Of a DNA stretch of 64,000 nt, positions 34,299 to 42,546 are shown piece by piece. Below the pieces are notes generated by a model. The model made no database searches. It worked only from the letters and a program-made list of their open reading frames with translations, and was not told the origin of the DNA. Origin of the DNA: Bacillota bacterium (GTDB taxonomy: Bacteria > Bacillota > Clostridia > Christensenellales > UMGS416); the NCBI GenBank assembly GCA_023410875.1, contig JAEYPH010000115.1, positions 62,001 through 126,000 on the forward strand, written 5' to 3'. The first letter of the stretch is position 1; every line of letters starts with the position of its first letter. The translations under genes were made by a program, and so were the position numbers.

Positions 34299-34321
34299 TG
34301 CGGTAAAGGGTCGAAAAAAGA

Positions 34322-34482
34322 AAGGGGTCGTCGCTTTGGTTGCACAGTGGCATACTCATTCAACAGATGGGCCCGAAGGTTTCCAAAGGGCGATCGGAAA
34401 GCCCTTTGGTCGCGCTAACTGGCGCGAAATCTTCATCTCTGCGTGATATATGCACTCTATGCGGTTAGCGCGACAGCCCCTC
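34322..34482 (+). repeat. family-1 dispersed element, copy 3 with terminal inverted repeats
   Basis: The core (34373-34428) contains CCAAAGGGC/GCCCTTTGG and TCGCGC/GGCGCGA. The flanks form imperfect terminal inverted repeats: the left end AGGGGTCGTCGCTTTGGTTG matches the complement of the right end AGGGGCTGTCGCGCTAACCG. The element is about 161 bp and ends 14 nt before the ECF gene stop. Confidence 0.8.
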
Positions 34483-34495
34483 AGACTCGTGTATG

Positions 34496-35026
34496 TTATT
34501 TGAGAATATCTTTCCACTGAGCTGGAATGACCTTGTCCACGACCGCCGCCAGCACCATGCCGATGACGACGCCTCCCGCCGCCTGTATCAGGTTGTAGGG
34601 CAGGTTGGCCACGGCAGAGCCGGCGCTGGCGCCCAGCAGTGTATAGAACAAGGACTCATAGATGAAGTAGCCCACCGTCATGACCAAAGAACCTGCCACC
34701 ATCAGACCCAGCCAAAGCAGCCAATTGCGCACCCGGCCATGCGCCAGGCCCACGACCAGCGCCATGGCGGCTTTGATGATCAGCGTGGCCGGCGCATACA
34801 GCGCGTAGCCGGCAAACAGATCCGCCAGGGCGGAGCCCACGCCCGCCGCGACGGCTGCCAGCGGCCCGCCCAATGCGATGGCCGCAGCATAAATCACGCC
34901 GTCTCCGGCATTGACATAGCCGCCGCCGGTTCCCGGCACAGGGAACTTGACGGTGAACGTCACGATGCAGACCAGCGCCGTGAACACCGCCGTGAGTACG
35001 AGCTTTTGGGTGGAATGACTGCGCAT
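34496..35026 (-). CDS. ECF transporter S component
   Basis: 176 residues with about five membrane helices. It fits the ECF-ribofla_trS-like S-component family: YVNAGDGVIYAAAIALGGP at 35-55 and AADLFAGYALYAPATLIIK-type spacing afterwards. S components bind a vitamin or precursor and dock to a shared EcfAAT module, which is not in the window. Substrate not predictable. Upstream, a TATAAT lies at 35094-35099 on the minus strand, and the ribosome site AGGAGG sits in a small potential hairpin loop (GAATC...GATTC) directly before the ATG. Confidence 0.88.
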   Translation of the reverse strand: MRSHSTQKLVLTAVFTALVCIVTFTVKFPVPGTGGGYVNAGDGVIYAAAIALGGPLAAVAAGVGSALADLFAGYALYAPATLIIKAAMALVVGLAHGRVRNWLLWLGLMVAGSLVMTVGYFIYESLFYTLLGASAGSAVANLPYNLIQAAGGVVIGMVLAAVVDKVIPAQWKDILK

Positions 35027-35211
35027 ATGAATCCTCCTATGATTCCGATTGGGTATGCGATGAAGTGTATACCTTTCAAATATGTTTCGTTATATTATAC
35101 ACAGGAAACAGCAAAACACCAGACCCCGTCGCAATATTGGACAAAAAGCCGCATCGCCGCACAACAAAGCCGGCAAAGCCCAGCTCTTTGCCTCGAAAAA
35201 GGAAAAAACTC

Positions 35212-35240
35212 TTGCGTGCGCCGGGTCGCTGTGATAGAAT
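35212..35240 (+). promoter_or_regulatory. promoter of rpsT
   Basis: TTGCGT (35212-35217), 17 bp, TAGAAT (35235-35240), about 38 nt before the start codon. Confidence 0.75.
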
Positions 35241-35278
35241 ACCTCTGCTAATCAAAAGAATTTCAAGGAGGTGAAATC

Positions 35279-35536
35279 TTGCCGAATATCAAGTCCGCTG
35301 AGAAAAGGGTACTGGTTGGCGAGAGAAACAACCTGCGTAACCGCATGGTGAAGTCTGAAGTCAAAACCGTTGTGAAGAAGTTTGAATCCGCCGTGGAGAA
35401 CAAGGCTGCCGACGTTGCGGCGCTCCATGTGGAAGCCGCCAGCATTGTCGACAAGGCTGCCTCCAAGGGTGTCATACACAAAAACGCGGCCAACCGCAAG
35501 AAGGCCCAGCTCGCCCGCAAGCTCGCGAAGGTGTAA
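35279..35536 (+). CDS. rpsT: 30S ribosomal protein S20
   Basis: 85 residues, basic and helical, with the typical start PNIKSAEKRVLVGERNNLRN and end NRKKAQLARKLAK. It binds 16S rRNA in the 30S body. Translation starts at a TTG, unusual for the window, behind a very strong AAGGAGGTG. The gene has its own promoter and terminator. Confidence 0.97.
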   Translation: MPNIKSAEKRVLVGERNNLRNRMVKSEVKTVVKKFESAVENKAADVAALHVEAASIVDKAASKGVIHKNAANRKKAQLARKLAKV

Positions 35537-35559
35537 GCCACCATAACCCATCGAAGCAG

Positions 35560-35585
35560 ACCGGCCCCATAGGGGGCCGGTTTTT
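35560..35585 (+). terminator. intrinsic terminator of rpsT
   Basis: ACCGGCCCC (35560-35568) with GGGGCCGGT (35573-35581), followed by TTTT. Confidence 0.92.
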
Positions 35586-35641
35586 CGTTTGTATCCATGC
35601 CCTGGCATTTTGCAATTCTGCTCCCGCTTTTGGTCAAGCCC

Positions 35642-35670
35642 TTTACGGCCCGTGGGCGCAATTGTATAAT
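35642..35670 (+). promoter_or_regulatory. promoter of rhaA
   Basis: TTTACG (35642-35647), 17 bp, TATAAT (35665-35670), 47 nt before the ATG. No operator palindrome is evident. Confidence 0.65.
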
Positions 35671-35717
35671 CTGTATATCCATGGTCGCGGCCCCAAGCGC
35701 CGCAAAGGAGCGATCCC

Positions 35718-36977
35718 ATGAGCACCAACGTGGAAAAGGCATATGCGCTGGCCCAAGAGGCCTACGCTTCACTGGGCGTGTCCACCGAGCAGGCCATGCA
35801 GCGCCTGGATGGGCTGACGCTGTCGCTGCACTGCTGGCAGGGCGACGACGTAGGCGGCTTTGAAAACCAGGGCCAGGGCCTAAGTGGCGGCATCGCCGCC
35901 ACCGGCAATTATCCCGGCAAGGCTCGCACGCCCGAAGAACTGCGCGCCGACCTGCAGGTCGCCATGTCCATGATCCCCGGCCCGCTGAAGGTGAACCTAC
36001 ACGCCAGCTACGCCGAGATGGGCGGCGCCTTTGTGGACCGCGATGCGCTGTCCCCAAAGCAATTCGAGAACTGGGCGCAATGGGCGGTGGAGCGCTGCAT
36101 CGGCCTGGATTTCAACCCGACCTATTTCAGCCACCCCAAAGCCGCCGACGGCACGCTGAGCCACCCCGACGCCGGCATCCGCCGGTTCTGGATCGACCAC
36201 GGCAAGCAGTGCCGCAAGATCAGCGAATACTTTGGGCGTACCACCGGCAAGACCAGCCTGATGAACATCTGGCTGCCCGACGGCGTGAAGGACCTACCCG
36301 CTGACAGCGCCGCGCCCCGGGAGCGCCTGATGGCCGCGCTGGACGACATGCTCTCTGAGAAGATCGACCCGCTCTACCACAAGGACGCCGTGGAATGCAA
36401 GCTCTTTGGCATCGGCAGCGAGGCCTATGTCGTGGGTTCCCACGAGTTCTACATGGGCTATGCGCTGAGCCGCAAGGTCATGCTGACGCTGGACGCCGGC
36501 CACTTCCACCCCACCGAGGTCATTTCGGCCAAGATCTCCGCGCTGCTGCTGTATCTGGACGAACTGCTGCTGCACGTTTCCCGCCCTGTGCGTTGGGATA
36601 GCGACCATGTGGTGCTGTTGGACGACGAGACCCAGGCCATCATGAACGAAATCATCCGCGGGGGCTATGACAACCGCGTGCATGTCGCGCTGGATTATTT
36701 TGACGCGTCCATCAACCGCGTGGCCGCTTGGGCCATCGGCAGCCGCAACACCCGCAAGGCGCAGCTCAAGGCCATGCTGGAGCCCACCGCCGCGCTGCGG
36801 GAGCTGGAGACCTGCGGTGACCGCACCGCTGTGCTGGCGCTGACCGAGGAATACAAATCCGCGCCGTGGGCCGCCGTGTGGGATTACTACTGCATGACCC
36901 GCAACGTACCCGTGGGCGCCGCTTGGCTGGAAGCCGTGCGCCGCTATGAGGCCGAGGTTCTGACGGCCAGAGGCTGA
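35718..36977 (+). CDS. rhaA: L-rhamnose isomerase
   Basis: 419 residues, the normal length. Converts L-rhamnose to L-rhamnulose. Family segments are clear: LHCWQGDDVGGFE, NLHASYAEMGG, GLDFNPTYFSHPKA, MLTLDAGHFHPTEV and RWDSDHVVLLDDE, which include the metal-binding Glu/Asp/His positions. ATG 35718 follows AAAGGAGCG. The other rhamnose genes (kinase, transporter) are not adjacent; a class II aldolase that could act later in the pathway lies 4.5 kb away on the other strand. Confidence 0.96.
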   Translation: MSTNVEKAYALAQEAYASLGVSTEQAMQRLDGLTLSLHCWQGDDVGGFENQGQGLSGGIAATGNYPGKARTPEELRADLQVAMSMIPGPLKVNLHASYAEMGGAFVDRDALSPKQFENWAQWAVERCIGLDFNPTYFSHPKAADGTLSHPDAGIRRFWIDHGKQCRKISEYFGRTTGKTSLMNIWLPDGVKDLPADSAAPRERLMAALDDMLSEKIDPLYHKDAVECKLFGIGSEAYVVGSHEFYMGYALSRKVMLTLDAGHFHPTEVISAKISALLLYLDELLLHVSRPVRWDSDHVVLLDDETQAIMNEIIRGGYDNRVHVALDYFDASINRVAAWAIGSRNTRKAQLKAMLEPTAALRELETCGDRTAVLALTEEYKSAPWAAVWDYYCMTRNVPVGAAWLEAVRRYEAEVLTARG

Positions 36978-37000
36978 TACTCAAACACAACACAAAAGCT

Positions 37001-37232
37001 GGGCTGTCGTGTTAGTCGCATAATGGCATAGTTATTCAAAAGATGGGTCCGAAGGTTTCCAAAGGGCGATCGGAAAGCCCTTTGGTCGCGCCTCGGAGGC
37101 GCTGCCCCGGCTTGCGGCAACGTCGGCTTTACCGATGTGAGAGCAAGCCGATAGTTGCGCAAGGCGCAACGTAGGGCGCGAAACCCTGCCATCTATCTGA
37201 AGTATGCATTTTATGTAATTAGCGCGGCAGCC
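37001..37232 (+). repeat. family-1 dispersed element, copy 4 (long form, best terminal inverted repeats)
   Basis: About 232 bp. The left end GGCTGTCGTGTTAGTCGCAT matches the complement of the right end GGCTGCCGCGCTAATTACAT, an imperfect inverted repeat of about 30 bp. The core starts at 37049. Between the TCGCGCC and GGCGCGAAA arms lies a hairpin-rich insert shared with copy 2. It separates rhaA from the next gene. Confidence 0.82.
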
Positions 37233-37259
37233 TCGCTTTTGTTATATAAGCAGGTCTTC

Positions 37260-38375
37260 ATGCATATATCAATATCGGTGATGAAAGTGAGCGATAGCAA
37301 GAGAACCGGCAAGACCATGCTGTTTTCCGAAGAGGGCGGCGCCTCGGTGGGCACGGTCAGCTATGCCATCGGCGCCAAGGGGGCCGACCTGACTGTTACG
37401 ACGCGGCTGAGCGCCCAGCCCCAGCAGGCGGTGCTGCAGAAAGCCCCCGAGCGCGGCTACGGTTGCCTGAAACCCATGGCGCTGGGTGGACCACTGCACG
37501 CCGACGAGAGCGAACTGGCCGCCCTGTGGGTGCTGTGCGCAGGCAAACCTGCGGCTTTCGCCCGGCTGGGCAGCGCTGCCTTTGACAAGGCTCGCGCCCG
37601 CGCCGCGCTGGATGCCGCGCTGGCGCCTCCGCAACCCGCCTCTGTGCAAGCCAAACAGCCGCCCGCTCAGCCCAGCGCCCGGCACGACACCCCCGTCGCT
37701 CCTGCGACGATCTCTGTAGCGCCCCCCGCAGCATCTTTCGAGACATCCCCGACGGCTGCACCCGAGGCGACTGTTCGGGCAGCTTCCGTTGCCCTGGACA
37801 TGCCCACGGCCTCTAAGCCCGCCGGCTTCGACATGCAGCCAACCGCCGGCAGCGCGGCAGCAACTTCCTTTCGCGGCAGGCTGGCCCCCTATGGCCTACC
37901 CGTAGAGCCCGACGCGCCGCCCAGCGCCCCGACATCTGAGGCTGTGCAGCCACTGCCTGCCGTTGAGCCTGCGGCTGCGCAGCCGGAAGAGCAGCCGGAA
38001 GAAGCCCAGCCGCAACCGGAGGTGACCATCTCCTCGGCCGCCAGAACCGGCATCACGATCAAGCGCGCGCCGCCGGTTTCCCTGCCTCGGGATACGCCGC
38101 TTTGGGCGGACATCCAGCCACAGGTGGAGGCCATGCTGGACACGCTGCCTTCGGCACAGCCCTTTGCCGCTGCCACCGACAGCGCCCGCTTCGCCGCGCT
38201 GCCGCTGGAGGGCGCTGTGCAGTGCTACATCGGGTCGGTCATCGTGGGGGGCGTCAAGGTGCTGCTGCAGGCGGTGCCTGCCCGGCCCTTCCACCGCCCA
38301 GCCGGGTTCGACCACACGCTGGTTTCCAGGGATGGGGATAGTTTCTGGGTGAGATATGAAATAGAGGCAGGTTAA
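37260..38375 (+). CDS. hypothetical protein with Pro/Ala-rich linker
   Basis: 371 residues from ATG 37260 (behind AGCAGG); ATG 37281 is an alternative. The frame is open further upstream but that part is repeat element, not gene. The first 130 residues form a compact domain (KTMLFSEEGGASVGTVSYAIG); residues about 140-275 are Pro/Ala/Thr/Ser-rich with Glu-Pro runs; the last 95 residues form a second domain (YIGSVIVGGVKVLLQAVPARP) with aromatic residues near the end. No signal peptide. I do not recognise either domain. It is a single-gene unit with its own terminator. Confidence 0.7.
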   Translation: MHISISVMKVSDSKRTGKTMLFSEEGGASVGTVSYAIGAKGADLTVTTRLSAQPQQAVLQKAPERGYGCLKPMALGGPLHADESELAALWVLCAGKPAAFARLGSAAFDKARARAALDAALAPPQPASVQAKQPPAQPSARHDTPVAPATISVAPPAASFETSPTAAPEATVRAASVALDMPTASKPAGFDMQPTAGSAAATSFRGRLAPYGLPVEPDAPPSAPTSEAVQPLPAVEPAAAQPEEQPEEAQPQPEVTISSAARTGITIKRAPPVSLPRDTPLWADIQPQVEAMLDTLPSAQPFAAATDSARFAALPLEGAVQCYIGSVIVGGVKVLLQAVPARPFHRPAGFDHTLVSRDGDSFWVRYEIEAG

Positions 38376-38386
38376 GGAAAATCGGC

Positions 38387-38419
38387 AACGGCTCCCATCG
38401 GTGTGGGAGCCGTTTTTTT
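38387..38419 (+). terminator. intrinsic terminator
   Basis: AACGGCTCCCA (38387-38397), loop TCGGTG, TGGGAGCCG and seven T; ends the 37260-38375 transcript. Confidence 0.93.
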
Positions 38420-38443
38420 GATATGACGGCTTAAAGCCAACTA

Positions 38444-38595
38444 GGGCTGTCGAGTAGTCGCATAGTAAAAAAACTATGCAAAAGATGGGAACCGAAGGTT
38501 TCCAAAGGGCGACCGGAAAGCCCTTTGGTCGCGCCTCGAAGGCGCGAAATCCATTCTCCCTGCTTATGCGCGTTATGCGTTTGGCGCTTTCTACA
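38444..38595 (+). repeat. family-1 dispersed element, copy 5
   Basis: The core (38492-38548) has GACCGG in the loop and the perfect second stem TCGCGCCT/AGGCGCGA. The left end GGGCTGTCGAGTAGTCGCAT matches copy 4; the right end is more diverged. It lies between a terminator and the methyltransferase-like stop codon, 11 nt away. Confidence 0.78.
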
Positions 38596-38605
38596 GGGGG
38601 GAAGC

Positions 38606-39814
38606 CTAATCCCTTCCTACGACCAACTTTGTCTGTGCACCGGCGTCGCACAGCAACGCGGCGGGGGCGCCCTCCCCCTCGCCCAGCGGGAGGCTCAAGC
38701 GCAGCGCAGGGTTGCCTCGGGTGCGCATCGAAACGCCGCTCACAAAAAACTCGTTCCCTTGCAGCCGCCCGGCCAGCCAGCCGTCCAGCGTGCCGCCGTC
38801 ATCCAGCAGCGAACCCTGCCCCGCGCCGGGCGTAAGCTCCGGCAGATGGGCCAGGCCCCCTGCAAAGCGCACCGATGCCTGGGCGCTGTCCGGCGCAAGC
38901 GCGGGGTGCTCAATGGCGTAATCCCCCGCGCCGGCCTCCAGCACCCTTCGGCGAAACAGCAGCCGCTCGAAGGGCCCTGCGGCCACGGCCACGGCGCGCC
39001 GGCCGGTCCTGTGGGTCACAGCGGCCACAGTGCCAGCGCCGCTGCAGGCATCCAGCACGATGCCACCAGCGTGGGAGGACGAGCGCACAATGCGCTCCAT
39101 GAGCGCCTCTGGCCGCTGGCCTTCCCAGCCGATGCGCTCGGCGTCGCGGGGCGTCAGCTCCGGAATGTCCGTCCACACGTCGCCCAGGCTCACGATGTCG
39201 TCCTCAAAGTAGCGCAGCTCCCGGCCGCCCTTGACGCGAGCGAAGTACACGCGCCCGTGGGCGTCCACACTGCGGCGCATGTGGTTCGTGGGCTCCGCGC
39301 CTCGGCGTCGGCCCGATGCCTCGGGGTTGAAGATGCCCGCGCCTCTGGCATAAAAAAGGATCGTGTCATGCACGCGGGTGAAGTGGCCCCGGGGACGCTT
39401 GCCGCTGCCGTGGGCCCAGACGATCTCATTGCGGAAGGCGCCGCGGCCGAAAACCTCATCGCACAGCAGCCGGGCCTGGGCGCTCAGGCGCGGGTCCACG
39501 AACACATACACTGCAGCGCGCTCCGCCAGCAGGTCGCGCACTCGCAGCAGTGTCTCGCGCAAGGCCTGCAGGGCTTCCTGCGGGCCGTCCATTCTGCTAT
39601 GATGGAGCGTGAAGGTCAGGCTGGCACGGTTGTGCAGCCAGTCGTCGGCGCCGGCGCGGGCCTGCAGCGCCGTGTGAGCCGCCGTGGGTAGGTCCACGAT
39701 GGCCAACTGCACCCGGCCCTGGTGCTCCCACAGCCGCGGGCTGCTCCAGCCGTCAGCGCATAAATGGCCTTCTCCTGTACCCAGACGCTCCAGCAAGGAC
39801 TCGGCGTGTTCCAT
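38606..39814 (-). CDS. DNA methyltransferase-like protein with degraded catalytic motifs
   Basis: 402 residues from ATG 39814 (MEHAESLLER), behind GGGAGGATGCC. It has the layout of beta-class N4/N6 DNA methyltransferases: FGRGAFRNEIVWAHGSG, HDTILFYARG, VWTDIPELTPRDAERIGW, GQRPEALMERIVRSSS. But motif IV is DLPT (41-44) instead of (D/N)PPY, and motif I is VLDACSGAGT instead of LDPFxGSGT. A C-terminal extension of about 120 residues has no recognised motif. It may be inactive or use different chemistry. There is no restriction partner. The next gene on the other strand starts 29 nt from its start. Confidence 0.8.
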   Translation of the reverse strand: MEHAESLLERLGTGEGHLCADGWSSPRLWEHQGRVQLAIVDLPTAAHTALQARAGADDWLHNRASLTFTLHHSRMDGPQEALQALRETLLRVRDLLAERAAVYVFVDPRLSAQARLLCDEVFGRGAFRNEIVWAHGSGKRPRGHFTRVHDTILFYARGAGIFNPEASGRRRGAEPTNHMRRSVDAHGRVYFARVKGGRELRYFEDDIVSLGDVWTDIPELTPRDAERIGWEGQRPEALMERIVRSSSHAGGIVLDACSGAGTVAAVTHRTGRRAVAVAAGPFERLLFRRRVLEAGAGDYAIEHPALAPDSAQASVRFAGGLAHLPELTPGAGQGSLLDDGGTLDGWLAGRLQGNEFFVSGVSMRTRGNPALRLSLPLGEGEGAPAALLCDAGAQTKLVVGRD

Positions 39815-39842
39815 GGCATCCTCCCAGAACAAGAGGTCGACG

Positions 39843-40340
39843 ATGGTTTACAAACCCTTCTATGAAAAGCTGTATGCGAAGATCGGCGAGTTTACGCCGC
39901 TGAAATCCGATTGTGGCCGGCTGTGTGGCGGCGCGTGCTGCGCCGTGGGCACGGACCTGCCGGGCATGTATTTGTTCCCCGGTGAGGAGACTCTGTATAT
40001 GGGTCTCTCAGGCTTTGCCCTGCGCGACGCGCGCTTGCCAGGCTATGGCGCTATCCAGTTGCTGGACTGCGGCGGCGCCTGCGACCGGTCATTGCGACCG
40101 CTGAGCTGCCGGGTGTTCCCGCTGGCCCCCAGGGTGCGGGAGGACACCGTAACCGCCCGGCTGGACCCCCGGGGTCGCCCAGTGTGCCCTCTGTGCCACC
40201 AGGGCCGCGGCGCGCTGTCGTCGGCCTTCGTGGCGGCGGTGCAGGCGGTATTCGCGGAGTTGCTGAGCGAGCCGCAAACTGCGGACTTCCTGCAGGCGCT
40301 TTCCCGGGAGATCGACGCCTTCGAGCAGTCGCCCCTCTAG
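39843..40340 (+). CDS. cysteine-cluster protein (YkgJ/UPF0153-like)
   Basis: 165 residues from ATG 39843 (MVYKPFYEKL), behind AGAGG. Cysteines at 24, 28, 32, 33, 76, 80, 89, 115 and 118 include CGRLCGGACC and LSCRVFPLAP; this Cys pattern, with C-R-x-F/Y-P-L, is that of small metal- or cluster-binding proteins of unknown function. Divergent from the methyltransferase-like gene, sharing a 28-nt intergenic space. Its stop is 1 nt from the stop of the lyase gene on the other strand. Confidence 0.78.
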   Translation: MVYKPFYEKLYAKIGEFTPLKSDCGRLCGGACCAVGTDLPGMYLFPGEETLYMGLSGFALRDARLPGYGAIQLLDCGGACDRSLRPLSCRVFPLAPRVREDTVTARLDPRGRPVCPLCHQGRGALSSAFVAAVQAVFAELLSEPQTADFLQALSREIDAFEQSPL

Positions 40341-40341
40341 A

Positions 40342-41493
40342 TCAGATCTCTTTGAGTCCCTTCAGGATTCGCCCGACACCCTCCTCCACTAGCGCGCGGC
40401 GGGTGGCCAGGTTCAACCGCACGAAGCCCGGCGCGCCGTAGGGCTTGCCCATCGTCGGGAACACCCGGCAGCGCCGCAGAAAGAAATCCAGCAGCGCCGG
40501 CTCGTCCAGCCCCAGCGCCGTGCAATCCACCCACAGCAGATAGGTGCCCTCGGGCTGCGTGGCCGACAGCTTATCCTGCCGGCCCAGCATGTCCAGCGCC
40601 AGGTCGGCGTTGGCGGCGATGTAGACGTTCAGCGCATCCAGCCACGGCCCGCCGTGCTGCCAAGCGGCGTTCTGCGCCAGCATGCCGAACAGGTTGGGCT
40701 CGGAATGGTTGCAGCGGTACAGCTCGCGCCGCAGCTTCTCGCGAATGCCCTCGTCGGCGGCGAAGGCCACGGAATTCTGCAACCCGGCCAGGTTGAAGCT
40801 CTTGGTCGTGGATGCGCACGTGATCACGCGATCCTCCATGCCGGGCAGCGCGGCCAGCGCCGTGTGGCGCTGGTCAGGGCGCAGGATGTCGCAATGGATC
40901 TCATCAGACACCACCAGCACCTCATAGCGCTGGCACAGCGCCGCGAGCTCCCCCAGCTCCTGCGCCGTCCACACGCGGCCCACAGGGTTGTGGCTGCTGC
41001 ACAGCAGCATGAAGCGCGCGCCGGCGCGGAAGTGCCCCTCCAGATCGTTCAAATCCATCAGCCAACGGCCGTTTTCGCAACGCAACGGATTTCGCACCAC
41101 GCGCCGCCCCTCGTGGGCTGGCGCCAGCAGGAAGGGCGGATACACCGGCGTCTGCACGACCACGGCGTCGCCGGGAGCCGTGAAGGCCTGTATCGCGGCC
41201 TTGATCGAGCACACGACGCCGGCGCTGAACACGACCCACTCGAGCCGCACATCGTGACCGCAGTGCTGGCGCCGCCAGTCGCAGGCGATCTGCCGGGATT
41301 CCGGCGGCGGGCAGCTGTAGCCGAACACGCCGTGGTCCACGCGATCCCGCAGGGCGTTCAAAACCTCCGGCGGCGCGGTGAAATCCATGTCCGCCACCCA
41401 CATGGGCAGCGCGTCCGGCGCGCCGGGGTAGTTGTCCCACTTCTCGCTGCAGGTGCAGCGGCGGTCTACGTTGGCGTCAAAATCCCAGTTCAT
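40342..41493 (-). CDS. PatB/MalY-type PLP-dependent C-S lyase or aminotransferase
   Basis: 383 residues, fold-type I PLP enzyme. PLP lysine K231 (STTKSFNLAGLQ), D197 (VVSDEIHCD), and the family signature ALPMWVADMDF near the start. MalY/PatB proteins cleave cystathionine or cysteine conjugates. Its ATG overlaps the stop of the class II aldolase gene (TGATG), so the two are coupled. PLP aromatic aminotransferase activity is possible for members of this superfamily but unproven here. Confidence 0.92.
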   Translation of the reverse strand: MNWDFDANVDRRCTCSEKWDNYPGAPDALPMWVADMDFTAPPEVLNALRDRVDHGVFGYSCPPPESRQIACDWRRQHCGHDVRLEWVVFSAGVVCSIKAAIQAFTAPGDAVVVQTPVYPPFLLAPAHEGRRVVRNPLRCENGRWLMDLNDLEGHFRAGARFMLLCSSHNPVGRVWTAQELGELAALCQRYEVLVVSDEIHCDILRPDQRHTALAALPGMEDRVITCASTTKSFNLAGLQNSVAFAADEGIREKLRRELYRCNHSEPNLFGMLAQNAAWQHGGPWLDALNVYIAANADLALDMLGRQDKLSATQPEGTYLLWVDCTALGLDEPALLDFFLRRCRVFPTMGKPYGAPGFVRLNLATRRALVEEGVGRILKGLKEI

Positions 41494-42212
41494 CAGTCGA
41501 ACATCAGCTCGATGAGCCCGGCTGCCTTACCCGGCGCGCAGGGCAAGCACTGGCCGCGGGTCTTGAGCGTCCTCTCCAGGTTGCGCACGTCGGCCTCGGG
41601 CAGCGTGCGCGCGCCGCCCAGCGCTATGGCTACCACCAGCGACTTGGCTTGGGCCTCCACCATCTCCAGCAACTCCTGGGCGCGCTTGGCGCTCTCCACC
41701 GAGCACATCAGCGCGCCGTGGTTCTGCATCAGGAAGCCGTTGCTGGTCTCGATGACGGCGTCAAAGGAGCAGGCCAGCTCTTCGCTGAGCGGCTCGGCAT
41801 AGGGCACCAGCACCATGGGGCCTACTTCCAGCACCGGTTCGGGCAGGTAGGGGCGCTTAAGCCAATCGCCGCCGTTGATGGCGAAGCCCGTGAGCACCGG
41901 TGGGTGGGCGTGCACGATGGCGCGGATGTCCGGCCGGCTCTGGAGGATGCGCAGGTGGAAGGGCAGCTCACCGGTGGGCTTGCCGCCGACGGGGGCGTAT
42001 ACGGTCTTGCCGTCCATCGTGACGACGCAGATGTCGTCGAACTGAATATCGGCCTTGTTCATCTTCGTGGGTGTGATAAGCACCAGGTCCTCACCGACCC
42101 GCTGGCTCAAGTTGCCGCCCTGGCTCTGCACAAAGCCGACCTCGGCGCAGCGGTGGCACGCCTTGACCATCTCGGCGATTTCGGTTTCAAAACGCTTTTG
42201 AATGTCCGTCAT
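41493..42212 (-). CDS. class II aldolase/adducin family protein
   Basis: 239 residues. Metal and substrate motifs: SQGGNLSQR (30-38), TPTKMNK, GKPTGELPFH with E82, HAHPP with H101 and H103, and QNHGAL with a third His. These correspond to L-fuculose/L-rhamnulose-phosphate aldolase and ribulose-phosphate epimerase-like enzymes. It may cleave a deoxy-sugar phosphate; rhaA is 4.5 kb away. It overlaps the lyase gene. Substrate uncertain. Confidence 0.9.
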   Translation of the reverse strand: MTDIQKRFETEIAEMVKACHRCAEVGFVQSQGGNLSQRVGEDLVLITPTKMNKADIQFDDICVVTMDGKTVYAPVGGKPTGELPFHLRILQSRPDIRAIVHAHPPVLTGFAINGGDWLKRPYLPEPVLEVGPMVLVPYAEPLSEELACSFDAVIETSNGFLMQNHGALMCSVESAKRAQELLEMVEAQAKSLVVAIALGGARTLPEADVRNLERTLKTRGQCLPCAPGKAAGLIELMFD

Positions 42213-42402
42213 GTGACACGCTCCATCATAGCAAGTATTAGCGGCCCGCCGCAGGCGGAGAGCCCCTTTCGATTGTAGCGCAATCCACAGTTGCGTTCAA
42301 TCAATCCACTGGGATTTCCCGCAAATCTCAGCACAAAATGCCAAACACCTTCTGAAACCAATGAAATGAAAGAAAACAGACCGCAATGTGCATCTGGACA
42401 TA

Positions 42403-42431
42403 TTGTTTATCTATATCAGCAACTATATAAT
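42403..42431 (+). promoter_or_regulatory. promoter of the methyltransferase islet
   Basis: TTGTTT (42403-42408), 17 bp, TATAAT (42426-42431). The 333-nt gap 42213-42546 is AT-rich and otherwise holds only a doubtful 35-codon frame from 42480. Confidence 0.65.
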
Positions 42432-42546
42432 GCCTATAACATGCGGCACATAGAAGCTCTCATGGGGGGAGGTGGTTGTATGAGTGAAAGTGATATTAGC
42501 GACATTACGCACATTCCGAAATCCAAAATGAAAAGGAGCAACTTTT

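Noticed and set aside
37155..37259. N-terminal extension of the 37260-38375 protein
   Set aside because: These codons lie inside the right part of a family-1 repeat element and have no ribosome site.
38606..39814. Restriction-modification system
   Set aside because: No endonuclease or specificity gene is adjacent, and the methyltransferase motifs are altered.
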